A stretch of 64,000 bases of DNA from Doryteuthis pealeii (taxonomy: Eukaryota > Mollusca > Cephalopoda > Myopsida > Loliginidae), in assembly GCA_023376005.1 (NCBI GenBank), contig CM042143.1, forward strand, positions 86,950,470 through 87,014,469, given 5' to 3'. The notes under the pieces were generated by a model that saw only the letters and a program-made list of their open reading frames with translations, had not been told where the DNA came from and did no database searches. The translations under genes were made by a program, and so were the position numbers. The first letter of the stretch is position 1; each line of letters starts with the position of its first letter. Positions 50,706 through 60,790 of the stretch are shown piece after piece.

Positions 50706-51128
50706 TCATGTTGCAACACCCTCTGGTTGAAAATAAGACTGTCCAAATCATCCATGATGAAATGCAAAAATGTAAATTCTGATTATCTGATGTTGCTTAT
50801 CTGCCGAATTCTTATTAGCTAAATAATGGACCATTCCGTTTTTTATTATAAAGAAATAAAGGAAAGAAAAAAGACATCCTACACAGAAAAAAAATATAAT
50901 AAGAAAGAAAGACAGAAATAGAGAGGGTTGAACGAGCAGAAGCTATAGTGCTAATCTGTTTCAATTGATCATGATGAAAAGAAAGAAAAAAAGAGAGAGT
51001 GAGAGATTTAAATAAAGATCATTAAACTTTTTACATATTGAATTATTTTGCAATAGCTCTTAAGTAAACACATCAAACATTGTAATAATTAAATTAACAT
51101 ACCGTGGCATATCCACAGGCTTTGCTAG
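50706..51128 (+). mobile_element. Helitron H3, complete
   Basis: Starts TCATGTTGCAACACCCTCTG after A, and ends CGTGGCATATCCACAGGCTT, then TG and CTAG followed by T. The body matches the 49.0-kb copy nearly base for base in unique blocks. Confidence 0.85.
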
Positions 51129-51478
51129 TAATATATATTATTAGAAAGAGAGAGAGAGAGAGTGAGAGGGGCGGAGATGTAAAGTTTCCAAGATGTGTTA
51201 AGGTAACACTTGATAAGCGCACAGATCCGAAGTAGAGGCGGACTAGGTAATCTTAAGACTGTCACATTGAGCACACAATGGATCTTGATAATCCAGAAAA
51301 GATAGAGAATGAGTGGCATCTATTATTTATTCATGCAGGAACATTCATCTTTTGTCTTGCATGTAGTATTTAAAGAACAAAAAGATTCACTGAAGCAAGA
51401 ATGTATTTCACAAAAGAAATAGCACACCATCAAAGACAAAAACATTAACAATAGTTATAATGTATAATTGTATTTATT
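51129..51478. other. Unassigned spacer with a (GA)n run
   Basis: A GA run lies at 51145-51162. Otherwise no landmark. Confidence 0.4.
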
Positions 51479-51880
51479 AGATGAGGCTTGATGTGAATAA
51501 TTTTGATATTTCGGACTGTTGTCCTCATCTTTATTGTAGTATGTATAAACAATGTTAAGGCCACTGTAAACTTGGGTTCTGCTTAGGTATTTTTTTTAAT
51601 AACCTTAAAATAAGTCATCTTGTCTGTATTTATGAGATGAGGCTTGTGGTGAATAATTTTGATATTTCGGACTGTTGTTCTCATCTTTATTGTGGTATAA
51701 TGATAAGGCCACTGTAAACTTGGGTTCTTTTTAAGTGTCTTTTTAATAACCTTAAAATAAGTCATCTTGTCTGTATTTATGTTGTTCTCATCTTTAATGT
51801 GGTATGTATAAACAATGTTAAGGCCACTGTAAACTTGGATTATGTTTAGGTATTTTTTTTAATAACCTTAAAATAAAATC
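51479..51880 (-). repeat. Tandem array of hammerhead-type repeat, about 2.7 units
   Basis: A unit of about 150 bp (AATTTTGATATTTCGGACTG, GTCCTCATCTTTATTGT, GGCCACTGTAAACTTGGGTT, ATAACCTTAAAATAAGTCAT) is present at 51481 and 51634, and partly at 51781. The CCTCATCTTTATTG block links it to the 34.4, 47.6 and 62.4-kb repeats. No intact hammerhead core remains. Confidence 0.75.
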
Positions 51881-51959
51881 ATCAGATGATAACCCTGAGT
51901 TTAGCTCCGAAACCACATTTGAACTCAACGTTTTCGTTTAATGATGAATTTATTTTAAG

Positions 51960-52420
51960 GTAATTAAAAAAACACCGGTCAGTTGATCTGGCTCCCTCCA
52001 ACAAATTCACCCATGTTGAATTCATGGAAGGAGTAATAAGGGAATAGGAAATTCACAAGCGGCCTCCAAACCCCCACATACATATCCCAGTCATGGGAAA
52101 GTGATGCCCTTGTTTGCTACAGAATTTCCATAGACGCAGTGACAAGTACACCAAAAACCAGTGATTCTTGACAATGATGGAGATACCCTTTGGATTTTTG
52201 CAGGAGCCACTTTGGCCAGATTGTGGCCCTAACACCACAGTTATTGTTATGTTTAGTCTTAAAAGCAGGAAGTTCTGTGAAGAGATGAAAAGTCCTTCAA
52301 AAAGTTTCAAGCTTCCCAGGACTTTTCTTACTCAGAAAGAAAATATAAAGACATTTTCACACACAACTTTCAAAAGCCAATCTAAATTTATACTAGAAAT
52401 TCTCTAGGGCAGAAAATAAC
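51960..52420 (-). repeat. Dispersed repeat R2, minus strand
   Basis: On the minus strand: TTTTTGGTGTACTTGTCACT, GCAAACAAGGGCATCACTTT, GGATATGTATGTGGGGGTTT, AATTTCCTATTCCCTTATTA, then GGAGGGAGCCAGATCAACTG. It extends the 27.3-kb copy rightward and links it to 55135-55215. Weak similarity of reading frame between copies hints at old coding sequence, but no domain is recognised. Confidence 0.55.
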
Positions 52421-52538
52421 TTTGCTCATGTTTTGTTTTGTTTTCTTATCCAAATATCTCAAAGTTATGGTAATTTCTATAAATTACAAATGCATCCTTT
52501 CCAATAAGTGTATTGTCTGTAATTGGAAAATATACCAT

Positions 52539-52757
52539 GTTTCTCTGAAAATAATTTTCACTCCAAAATATAACACTAGGGTTTATTTTCAGGGAATGTC
52601 GAGTGTTTGAGTTACATGATGTGATTGGGAAGAATGCTTATTTCTTTCATCTATTAACCACTCTCAACTAGGTCTTATTTTAAGGGAATGGCTTATATTA
52701 AAATCATCCTGAAAAATCACACTAGGTCTTAGGTTTCATTTTCAAGGAAACATGGTA
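52539..52757. mobile_element. MITE, copy 2 (same family as 36.4 kb)
   Basis: Inverted ends ACCATGTTTCTCTGAAAATA and TTTTCAAGGAAACATGGT. The interior has CTCCAAAATATAACACTAGG and TAAAATCATCCTGAAAAATC. No transposase. Confidence 0.75.
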
Positions 52758-52767
52758 GTTACTCAAG

Positions 52768-53105
52768 ATAACAGATTGATTGATTTTAATGGCATGTCAA
52801 CACATCTAGGGATATTTTATGTCATACATTCATTTTACATTTTTTGTGTATTTGTTTTAAAGGTTGTTTTTTTGTTTTTCTTTTTGCATCCGATCATCAA
52901 ATGCATCAAATACAAATAATTTTCGAACAGATCTATTTGTAAATGGGACCATAATATATAACCATCCCAGGGCAGAGTGGGCTTGGGAGTAATGGCAATG
53001 AAGGAGTACTCCCCAGGATACAGTTTAGTGTCATACTTGGGACACCCCTTTTTAGGTGGTCTTACCCCTCTGTATTGAATAGAGTCAGCATATTCTAAGC
53101 CAACA
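52768..53105 (-). mobile_element. R1-related copy, diverged
   Basis: GATTGATTTTAATGGCATGT, CATCTAGGGATATTTTATGT, GGCAGAGTGGGCTTGGGAGT and GTCTTACCCCTCTGTATTG appear in R1 order with many changes and gaps. Confidence 0.65.
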
Positions 53106-53137
53106 GGACTAGAAGACAAACATAAGTATTTAGGAGA

Positions 53138-53143
<6 letters not shown>

Positions 53144-53194
<51 letters not shown>
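53144..53194. repeat. (GA)n microsatellite
   Basis: Uninterrupted GA run of about 50 bp. Confidence 0.95.
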
Positions 53195-53197
<3 letters not shown>

Positions 53198-53830
53198 TCC
53201 ACAGACACTGTTTCGATGCATCACATCTCTTCAGTGTAGCTAGACATTAGCAGGCTACCTCCAGGCGGGATGGAAACCCAATCGATTTATCATTAGTCAA
53301 ACTTAACCACTCAGCCTTTAATACCTACAGACTGGGACAAGGATTTTAATTGATAAATACACACATATGTAAAGGTAGCCCTAGAGTGCTCCATCCATTT
53401 TATAGAAGAGTGTTGTCTATTCAGAAGATATATATCTGATGAATAGTCCCTTTCTTGCTAGTAATAGCATATTGTTAGTGTAGAAAATAATTATCATAAG
53501 CAGAGAAATAGTGGAGTAGCTGTAAAGTCAGTGGGCAATGTACAAAAACTGAAATCTCAAATGCAGTCAACACTACTGTCACCACAAATTGGCATAAGCA
53601 TTGGTAGAAATAACACTTGATCTTTATTCAGTAAATCATACCATGTATACATATATATAATAGTAGAGGAAAAGAGTTAAGGGTCTACCATGGTTTCAAT
53701 CCAAATGATTTTATCAAGACCCTACCCTATACTTAACTAAATCTTTCCTAATTTCCGTAATTCCTTAGCTAATTTTGGATAAATTACATATACCACTGCA
53801 ATGGAAAGGTTAAAGTGGCAATTGGATAAC
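53195..53830. other. Unassigned spacer
   Basis: Closer-to-balanced composition at 53200-53330, but no second copy here and no credible open frame. A tRNA-like string at 53265-53315 (GGATGGAAACCCAATCGATT) does not fold into a cloverleaf. Confidence 0.4.
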
Positions 53831-53834
53831 ATTA

Positions 53835-53835
53835 T

Positions 53836-53867
<32 letters not shown>

Positions 53868-54062
53868 TAATTTGAAAGCAATTACAATGCAAATAAAAAA
53901 TAAAAACAAAAAGATGTTATTTTTTGTCTTATCGATTTCAAAGTAAAACTTTATCTTTTTTTTTTTTACTTTAATTTTTTACTTGCATTGTAATTGCTTT
54001 CAAATTAATATATTATAACATACTTAACAATGCTTCAAGCAAATTACATTATATATATATAT
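53835..54062. repeat. Inverted repeat of about 40-bp arms between (TA)n tracts
   Basis: AATTTGAAAGCAATTACAAT (53868 on) is mirrored by ATTGTAATTGCTTTCAAATT (ending at about 54008). The arms extend further through A/T-rich sequence around a loop of about 60 bases. TA tracts flank it at 53835-53867 and 54048-54062. No hammerhead core was found. Confidence 0.8.
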
Positions 54063-54417
54063 TACACACACACGAGAAATTTTCCTTAATTTAATCAGAG
54101 AGATCAGATTTCCATATGATCAATAATCTGTCTATAGCAGTCCATGCCTCTCTGATGTGTATATTGATATTGCTTTCTGTAGAGGAGATCTAGACTTCTA
54201 ATGAATATTCAACTAGGACTGCATTTTACTAATATTAGAATGGATAAGACAAAACACCAAGTTAATAAAATATCAACTATTGATTTCATTTGGGCATTTT
54301 TTTTTTATCAATATTTCTATCAGGTTTCAGCTTTTTCATTTTTTTTCATTTTTTTTTTTTTCTTTTTTGTATCCCAATACTCAGAGTGTCATTCTATAAA
54401 TCATGAGTATTGATTTA
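54063..54417. other. Unassigned AT-rich spacer
   Basis: T-rich runs at 54300-54366. Nothing recognised. Confidence 0.4.
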
Positions 54418-54475
54418 TCACACCTCTCCACTAAAAAGGCAGGATGAGACACAAGGTCAACATTTTAAGTGCACA
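54418..54475 (-). mobile_element. SINE B tail fragment
   Basis: CACCTCTCCACTAAAAAGGC, GGATGAGACACAAGGTCAAC. Confidence 0.6.
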
Positions 54476-54544
54476 AAAGCACAGTCAAGGGCAGCACCAA
54501 AAATAGCCTAGTTTCATTGACTTTCCCCTTCTTGTTGCTAACTT

Positions 54545-54695
54545 AGGCATCAGGCAATAAACCTGATCCAACCCCTTTTTAGACAAAAGGATAAGTGCTA
54601 CTTGGAGGGGAGGGGATGGCCCCCTCTGAAGCTAAACTTATTGATTATAGTTCATTTAACAAACACGTGCTAGAAGCAGCAGGTGTTTGAAATGG
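54545..54695 (+). repeat. Repeat G, right half
   Basis: GGCATCAGGCAATAAACCTG and GGAGGGGAGGGGATGGCCCC resemble 29765-29870. Higher GC than the surroundings. Confidence 0.5.
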
Positions 54696-54824
54696 AGGGG
54701 GAGTGAATGCCTCCAAAAAGATTCTAAGTTACACTACTTGTTTTTTATTTGTTTTCTTTTTTATCTCATATCAGCTACCTTACCAGGTAGGTTAAAAGAG
54801 TTACAGCCATACAAATCCAGCCAC

Positions 54825-55120
54825 AAAACATGCATTCCTTCATGTCATGCTAGCAACACAGATATCCATGACAATCTCTCGCCAACCGTCCCTATCATTT
54901 ATTGCCCCAGGCAGGTCCTTTACACATCATCCAGTATCCGTGCAGAGTTGGTCAAGGTAGGTCTTTGCTGGGCAGCCCGCACTGGCGTTATCATGTGCTA
55001 GTTTCCACAGGAAAACGTTGCTTATGAGTTCATCCTTGCTTCTCCAGCAATGCCCAGCATGTCTTGTGTGTCTCACTCGGGTGGTTTGTGTTATATGGGG
55101 AAAGTGATCATACAGCTGCT
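54825..55120 (-). pseudogene. Non-LTR retrotransposon C-terminal remnant
   Basis: The reverse complement of CATGCTAGCAACACAGATAT, CCATGACAATCTCTCGCCAA and CATTTATTGCCCCAGGCAGG encodes the same INDRxxWREIVMDI tail as at 45.1 kb. The RHAGHCWRS region lies near 55035-55060 (TTCTCCAGCAATGCCCAGCA). Stops and shifts are present. Confidence 0.8.
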
Positions 55121-55134
55121 TTCTTTTCTAAAAT

Positions 55135-55225
55135 TTCCTATTCCCTTGTTACTCTTTCCTAAAATTTCCTATTCCCTTGTTACCTGATGAGTTCATTGGA
55201 GGGAGCCAGCTCAACTGACCCAGAG
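55135..55225 (+). repeat. R2 end fragment with a duplicated 30-bp piece
   Basis: CTAAAATTTCCTATTCCCTT with GTTAC occurs twice back to back (55131-55182), then GGAGGGAGCCAGCTCAACTG as in R2 at 51.98 kb. Confidence 0.6.
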
Positions 55226-55450
55226 TGAATGCTGTTACAGAAAAACAGAAGAACTCTGAACACAACTTTTAACTTCATTTATCAAGTTTATTGATATTAG
55301 CCTACTTTATACTTAAGACTCTTTGTGTGCTGTCTTTACAACACCAATTTTAAGGATAGCTATTCCAAGAAGAAAAATGATTTTCCTATGCATAGATTTG
55401 GTGTGATGATCAAATTGAATAGGCCCTTTGAACACACATTCTTGAGTAAT

Positions 55451-56046
55451 TTGTTTTGTTTGTTTTTGTTTTACGGCATATCAACCTCAGTGGGTCATTT
55501 AATGCCGATAAAGTTTTGAAAAATCAATTCTTAATGGATAATACAATTTTTTTTTTTATTAACTGATGTTTTTCTATTTAACCCATAGATGGGACCCTAA
55601 CAGGTACTACCACTCCGGGTCAGAGTGGACCAGGGAGCAATGGTGATGAAGGGGTGCTCTACATTCCCCAAACCTCCAAAACTGGAACCTCACCATCAGA
55701 TAGAGTTTAACGTCATTCCCAGGACATGTAAACCCGCAGCCACCGCCTTCTAGCACCCATATGATAAAAAAGGGGCTGGGGCCTGCCATAAGGGCAATAG
55801 GGTTGGGAAAATCATATAGGTGCTAGGGCTTGACGTGACCAGCCGATTGATCGGAGGGGGCCTCTCCGACTGCCCGTCTAGCCCAAGATAGGGCCAAAAT
55901 GGAGTATTGCATGTCATGAACTGCTCATCCACCTGGGCTCTATCCTTAAGCATCACGGGCCGCCACCCACGGCCAACAGGTGGCCCCATTGGGGGAGTCT
56001 TACCCCTCTGCAGAGGTGCATTCTAATGCCCCAGCCGACAGGGCGG
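55451..56046 (-). mobile_element. R1 retroposon, full-length reference copy
   Basis: A perfect 13-bp duplication ATTCTTGAGTAAT flanks it (55438-55450 and 56047-56059). On the minus strand it runs from a 5' end beginning CCGCCCTGTCGGCTGGGGCA to a 3' A-rich tail, TAAAACAAAAACAAACAAAA. The length is 596 bp. It encodes no protein; open frames of 60-79 codons inside are not shared between copies. It behaves like a SINE moved by a LINE, but I see no clear tRNA-like head. Confidence 0.9.
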
Positions 56047-56059
56047 ATTCTTGAGTAAT

Positions 56060-56549
56060 ACAACTTGAGAAGGCGGTTATAACTGATTTTGTGTGTAGGT
56101 TTTCACAAAGCATATATTTATTTGTTTCCAAGTTAGTAAGTATATGTGTAAAAACATATCCTGTACTGAGGGGTTATTTTCAGCAGACGTAATAAAAGTT
56201 GGGCTACTCTAACCACAGGGCTTCCAGTTGCTTTAATCCAGTAGGCCCTTTTTGTCAGATTTCCAATGAATATGTCTATTGGATGTGTAGCATCTTTTAC
56301 ATTAATGAAATGTATTTTTTAATACCACAAAGCAATTTTTAAAATTCTTTGTATCATTTTTTACTCAAATCAACTATGAACACCACTTTTAATTTTGGTC
56401 TTTTTTTTTTTTGCAGGTTTCTTGCTCAAATGATAAAGAAATAATAAGCTGAGTTACTAGAGTTTATTTTATGGAATATACACAACAAATAATCAAATGA
56501 CACACAACTCATGAATAATAAAATTTGCTTTCTTTTATTAAAGAAGACA

Positions 56550-56555
<6 letters not shown>
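56060..56555. other. Unassigned spacer
   Basis: No landmark or gene recognised. Confidence 0.4.
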
Positions 56556-56594
<39 letters not shown>

Positions 56595-56630
56595 CATACA
56601 TACATACACATACACACACACACACACACA
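56556..56630. repeat. (TA)n-(CATA)n-(CA)n compound microsatellite
   Basis: TA run, CATA tetramers, CA run. Confidence 0.95.
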
Positions 56631-56691
56631 AACAAAAATAAATAGATAATAATAAAAATAAAATTACAAAAAAATGTCGGTAAATCTATAC

Positions 56692-57053
56692 ACAGGGTGA
56701 TTGAAAAGTAGCCCCCTATTTTACATTATTAATTAAGAAGATTTTATATGCAGTCACATTTTTCTCAATTCTTTAATGTATGTTCCTTAATATATGGCGT
56801 TTAAATCTGTTATTTTTCTTTTCAGATTGATTATTTGGTTTCAAAATTCAAAGCCAAATAAAGATATCTGGACATTTAAATCTAAAAGCGCATGCCCAGT
56901 TAGACACTGAAGTAGAATGTTGGTGCCCATATAGAATTTTAAATAAAACTCCATGTTACGTGTACTCATATTTATTTTTTGTAAAAATAATGATTCAGAA
57001 ATAAATAAGATTTTTAAAATAAGGAATTACTTTAAAATCACCCTGTACAATCA
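56692..57053. mobile_element. Mariner-like MITE (tentative)
   Basis: The left end ACAGGGTGATTGAAAAGT is matched inverted by ACTTTAAAATCACCCTGT on the right, about 17-bp imperfect terminal repeats. TA precedes and follows, compatible with a TA target. The ACAGGGTG start with AAAAGT resembles mariner-group ends. No transposase frame was seen in about 360 bp. Confidence 0.65.
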
Positions 57054-57184
57054 CTATAGCTTAGGTGATGAGACGCACGTAGTATAATGGTTATTTTCAA
57101 AGGAAATATTCAAGGATGGTTGTTACCATTGGTTTCAAAGCATTGTGTTAGCCACTTATCGTCAAGACAAGTATTTTTTTAAAC

Positions 57185-57300
57185 CAACGTGTTAATAGTC
57201 AGGATTGGTAGATTAAGGGTCAATATTGTTCGATTTCCAATCTTCACAGAATTCTAGTTATAAAAATACAAAGAAAAATTCAGAACATTTCTTTTTTGCC
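57185..57300 (+). repeat. Repeat E fragment
   Basis: GTTAATAGTCAGGATTGGTA, AAGGGTCAATATTGTTCGAT and ATAAAAATACAAAGAAAAAT match 19278-19370. Confidence 0.6.
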
Positions 57301-57825
57301 TTTAAATTTTCCCAAAAAACTTTTGCCAATCACCTTCGGTAAAGAATGCTACTATTTTTCTGTTGTTTTTTGGGCAAATCCAAAAAGGAATTTTTCAAGA
57401 TGCTGCCAAAATTCTTTGAGAGATTGAGGTCACAATTTTTCCTCTCCACCAGCCCAAACCCTCTCCACCACCCCCAATGATTGGAACATTGCAGCATAGC
57501 TTCCCTAACACAATTCATACAAAATCATCAAATTCCATAAAAAGGAGGAAAATATTTACAAAGTTAGACACAAACCCATGTCAGAAAATATTGTTTATTA
57601 TTAACAAACTGAAAATATTGGTTTCTTTTATGTCTTTATCGATTTTTTTTCTGACCCTTGATAAGTGGCTAAAACACTGCTTTGAAACCAATGGTAATAA
57701 TCTCACCTTAAATGTATTGTACCCTATAATAAATAAATAAATACAGCTCTTACACCCATAGTCAAGCACTTTATTTTCAATTCTCTAATACTAGAAAAAA
57801 AACTAATATAAACACACATATATAA
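57301..57825. other. Unassigned spacer
   Basis: Frames of 62-87 codons overlap on both strands without a recognisable domain. No other feature. Confidence 0.4.
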
Positions 57826-58005
57826 AGTGTTGTTATGGGTCCAACGGGAGAAAATATCTAATTCAAAATATTAAATTATAAAGAAGAATGTCCTCAAAAT
57901 GGATTACCGTTTGTTTTGTTTTTTAATTTTATTATTATTTTACATTAGTGACACGTGTTTAAGATCTTCTGATTTCTTCTTCAGGCATTAATTAACCACA
58001 TTCTG

Positions 58006-58007
<2 letters not shown>
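57826..58007 (-). repeat. Possible hammerhead-type remnant beside (TA)n
   Basis: On the minus strand GCCTGAAGAAGAAATCAGAA, GATCTTAAACACGTGTCACT shows a CUGAAGA-like core, a pairable stem II (AGAAAUC with GAUCUU), AAAC and an ACAC/GUGU stem III. Core G12 is not present and stem I does not pair. A weak call. Confidence 0.35.

Positions 58008-58052
<45 letters not shown>
58008..58052. repeat. (TA)n microsatellite
   Basis: TA run between the preceding remnant and a SINE B copy. Confidence 0.95.
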
Positions 58053-58055
<3 letters not shown>

Positions 58056-58059
58056 CACA

Positions 58060-58315
58060 CACACACCAACCCCTCCGCATGAGTAGGATGTGATACAAGG
58101 TTAATTTCTTATGCAAACTTTAACAGGTTTGAATTCAAAGTTGTAATTCTCCTAGACTGGTTGCCTAACTAAGGTTAAATAGCCCAGACTGCCCTACTAT
58201 TTACCCATAGCTGGAGGGAGAGTAGTTTGATGCATACTTTTCCCAAGAGTATTAGCACTATGTGAAATGCAAACAGCCACGTCCAGGATTTGAACTCATG
58301 TCAACTAAACATTAT
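58060..58315 (-). mobile_element. SINE B, minus strand, nearly complete
   Basis: CCCCTCCGCATGAGTAGGAT tail, TATTTACCCATAGCTGGAGG body, GTCCAGGATTTGAACTCATG B box. The A-box side is lost. Confidence 0.85.
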
Positions 58316-58359
58316 ACATCTGCAACTGGATATAAGCTGTACCAATTTTGGTGCTATGT

Positions 58360-58590
58360 TTGCCCTGTCAAAGGGGCTCAAAATAATCTGACTGTATCCC
58401 TTGCAGAGAGGTAAGCCCCCTCCTTGTGGGTGTCCTGGGTATGACACTATACTGCATCTGATGAGGAGGCAGGAGATCTGAGGGAGTGTGGAGTACCCCT
58501 TCATTGTCATTACTCCCAGGTACGTGGTAATATCTGTTAGGGTACCATTTATGGGTTAAATAGATCTGTTTAAAAAATATTTGTATTCGA
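58360..58590 (+). mobile_element. R1 retroposon, internal part, plus strand
   Basis: GTCCTGGGTATGACACTATA, CTGAGGGAGTGTGGAGTACC, TAGGGTACCATTTATGGGTT. Confidence 0.7.
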
Positions 58591-58669
58591 TAGGACCATG
58601 TGCAAATAAACTCTTAAACAACTATACAAACATGTAAATATGAACATACAATGAATGTGATTCTCTAAC

Positions 58670-58850
58670 CTCTCGGCATAAAATAACTATAGACAGGTTG
58701 ACTTAATTAAATTATTTTCTTTTTTGGTTTCAAATTTGAATCCCTTTGCCTCTCAGATGAGCCTAATCCCATGGAAAAAAATCTGGTTTAGCTTTCTTTG
58801 TTTAATGGCATATCAACCTTCATGGGTTATTTAATACCAAATCCATCCTT
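58670..58850 (+). repeat. R1-like 3'-end pieces, opposite orientations
   Basis: TCTCGGCATAAAATAACTAT with GGTTGACTTAATTAAA (plus sense), then TTTAATGGCATATCAACCTT with GGGTTATTTAATACC (minus sense) at 58802-58842. Two short R1-related ends face each other. Confidence 0.55.
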
Positions 58851-58854
58851 GTAG

Positions 58855-59012
58855 AATAAGTAGTGCTACTACTTAGCCTACAGGTAGGGGATAAGGGGGT
58901 TCATACCTTTCCCAAGGATATTAGTCCAGAAGTGAACATAATACGACTGTAGTACAAACTCTTACTACGATGTCATAGTCCAGCATGTTAGCCACTACAC
59001 CACTGGATCCCC
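58855..59012 (-). mobile_element. SINE B, minus strand, diverged
   Basis: CATACCTTTCCCAAGGATAT, then CAGCATGTTAGCCACTACAC as the reversed A-box region. The B box is altered (GTACAAACTCTTAC). Confidence 0.65.
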
Positions 59013-59519
59013 CCACTCAAAAATAGAGAAAAAAAATCTGATATTTTTGCACATCTATAATTTTGAAAGTGCATCCTATATTCATAAAGAGAAAATAACT
59101 CAGCAAAATGAATGCAATCATAATGTATTGAATAAGACAAGAAGAGATCTATAAAGTCTAATATCAATAAAACGTATATGATGATACAATAATAGAAAGT
59201 AGCCACTCTATACTAAGCATTGCTAAAAAGCTGGTCCAGTTGAATACAAAAGTAAATGTTTTCATAAATACACTTCTCTATTTCAGCTTGTGTTTGTAAC
59301 AAACACCAGAATAGAAGAGAGAGGAGAATAAAGATAGGCATGTTCTTTTCATTCTAAATTTATACCAACCAACTTCTGACAGAATATCTGATGCTTCTCC
59401 AGAAAAATCACAGACACAAAAGGAATTTATCATTACAGAAGCAAAATAAATATAAATATACACTGGTTCAAATAATACAATTGTTTATCAAGCATAAAAG
59501 TTTTTGTGATTTTTAAAAC
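59013..59519. other. Unassigned spacer
   Basis: No landmark or gene recognised on either strand. Confidence 0.4.
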
Positions 59520-59527
59520 CTCTAATA

Positions 59528-60007
59528 CAGGGTTTCTCAAAGTGGTCTACATAAACCTTCTGGGATTTATACAACAACCTCTAAGAATTTGGGGGTCTAC
59601 AAAGTGTCTATGAGAACTACTAAGCCTTAGTAATTACCAATTAATTCCACAAGAATCCTAGAAAACATGCTCATGTTGATATATTTTCAAAAGTTTGAAG
59701 CCCAATATTCATGAAATTATCAAAAGTCATCAGCTTCACCCATCACATTAAGAAATGTGCTTCCTTGATAAGTTATTAAGTTAGTATTAAATATTTGCAG
59801 CTCTTTTTTTTACATGTTATGCTTACTTTACTTTTATTTTACAGTTATTTTACAATTGACAGTTTTACATTTGTGTAGAATTCATTAATTACATAATTGG
59901 TTGCCACAAAACAACTGCAAGGTGCTGGGGTATATAAGGAGGGAGTCCATGATAGGTCAATCAAATTTTTGTAGGGGTTCACAGACTTAGAAGTTTTAGA
60001 TCCCCTG
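59528..60007. mobile_element. hAT-type non-autonomous transposon
   Basis: The ends CAGGGTTTCTCAAAGTGG and (inverted) CAGGGGATCTAAAACTTC, with a perfect 8-bp duplication CTCTAATA (59520-59527 and 60008-60015), are diagnostic of the hAT superfamily. The 480-bp interior holds no transposase frame, so it relied on a helper element. Confidence 0.9.
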
Positions 60008-60045
60008 CTCTAATACGAGTGAAACTTACTCAATTCTTTATAACT

Positions 60046-60105
60046 ACTAGCAAAAATATGCACCCTCTGGGCACAAGTGGGTAAGTTTTAAAATAATTAA
60101 ATATT
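60046..60105 (-). mobile_element. Helitron H2 3' end, minus strand
   Basis: ACTAGCAAAAATATGCACCC, then TCTGGGCACAAGT is the reverse complement of the H2 terminal hairpin and CTAG. Confidence 0.7.
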
Positions 60106-60108
60106 ACA

Positions 60109-60232
60109 GTGGAACCTCGGTTATCAAACAATTTTTGAACAAATTATGTTTGAGAACTGAAACAATATTTCCCATAAGAAATAGTGTAAGCGGATTTATA
60201 GGTTCTCATTAACTAAGACAGAACAGGTTGAC
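60109..60232 (+). mobile_element. Pogo/Tigger-like terminal fragment
   Basis: TACAGTGGAACCTCGGTTAT, then CAAACAATTTTTGAACAAAT has the familiar CAGTGGAACCTCGGTTA start of pogo/Tigger-group elements after a TA target. The other end is not evident. Confidence 0.65.
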
Positions 60233-60315
60233 ATGCCATTAAAATCAATAAATAATGATGTCTTTTAAGTATTAATGAATAATTCCATCAAGGAAAGAAA
60301 TAAGATGGTCCAGTA

Positions 60316-60490
60316 CAGTGATTCTCAGCTGGGGGACAATAACATTTTTTTTAAGAAGCAAGAATTATCTAATTATAAAAATATAATAAAATGTTTAAAT
60401 ATCGAATGGCTATGGACTCCACCAGATTAAAATAGGAATCAAAGGGGTCAATAGGTAAAAAAAAAAAAATTAAAAGGTTAAGAACCACTG
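60316..60490. mobile_element. hAT-type MITE
   Basis: The ends CAGTGATTCTCAGCTGGGG and (inverted) CAGTGGTTCTTAACCTTTT are hAT-like. The flanks GTCCAGTA and GTCTAGTT agree at six of eight positions, compatible with an old 8-bp duplication. 175 bp, no coding. Confidence 0.8.
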
Positions 60491-60496
60491 GTCTAG

Positions 60497-60790
60497 TTTT
60501 TTTTTTTATTTTACGGCATGTCAACCCTTATTGGGTTATTTTATGCCAAAGACATTTTGTTATATTCATTCTTGATGGGTACTGACACTTCTTTTTTGTA
60601 AATCAATTTCTTTTTTTTTTTTTTTAAACAATTTTTTTAACCCATTTAACTTCTATTTAACCCAGAAATGAAACCCTAACTCAGGGTTAGGGTGGACCTG
60701 AGAGTAATGGCGAAGAAGGGGTACTCCACACTTTCCAGAGCTCCAGAATTAGAACTTTACCATTAGATGTATTTTACCCTCATACCAGGA
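60497..60790 (-). mobile_element. R1 retroposon, 3' part
   Basis: ACGGCATGTCAACCCTTATT, ATGCCAAAGACATTTTG, GATGGGTACTGACAC, then AGTAATGGCGAAGAAGGGGT and CCAGAGCTCCAGAATTAGAA. Confidence 0.8.

Noticed and set aside
58430..58470. CTGATGAGGAGG as a hammerhead core
   Set aside because: No GAAA after a pairable stem II; the sequence is an ordinary part of R1.
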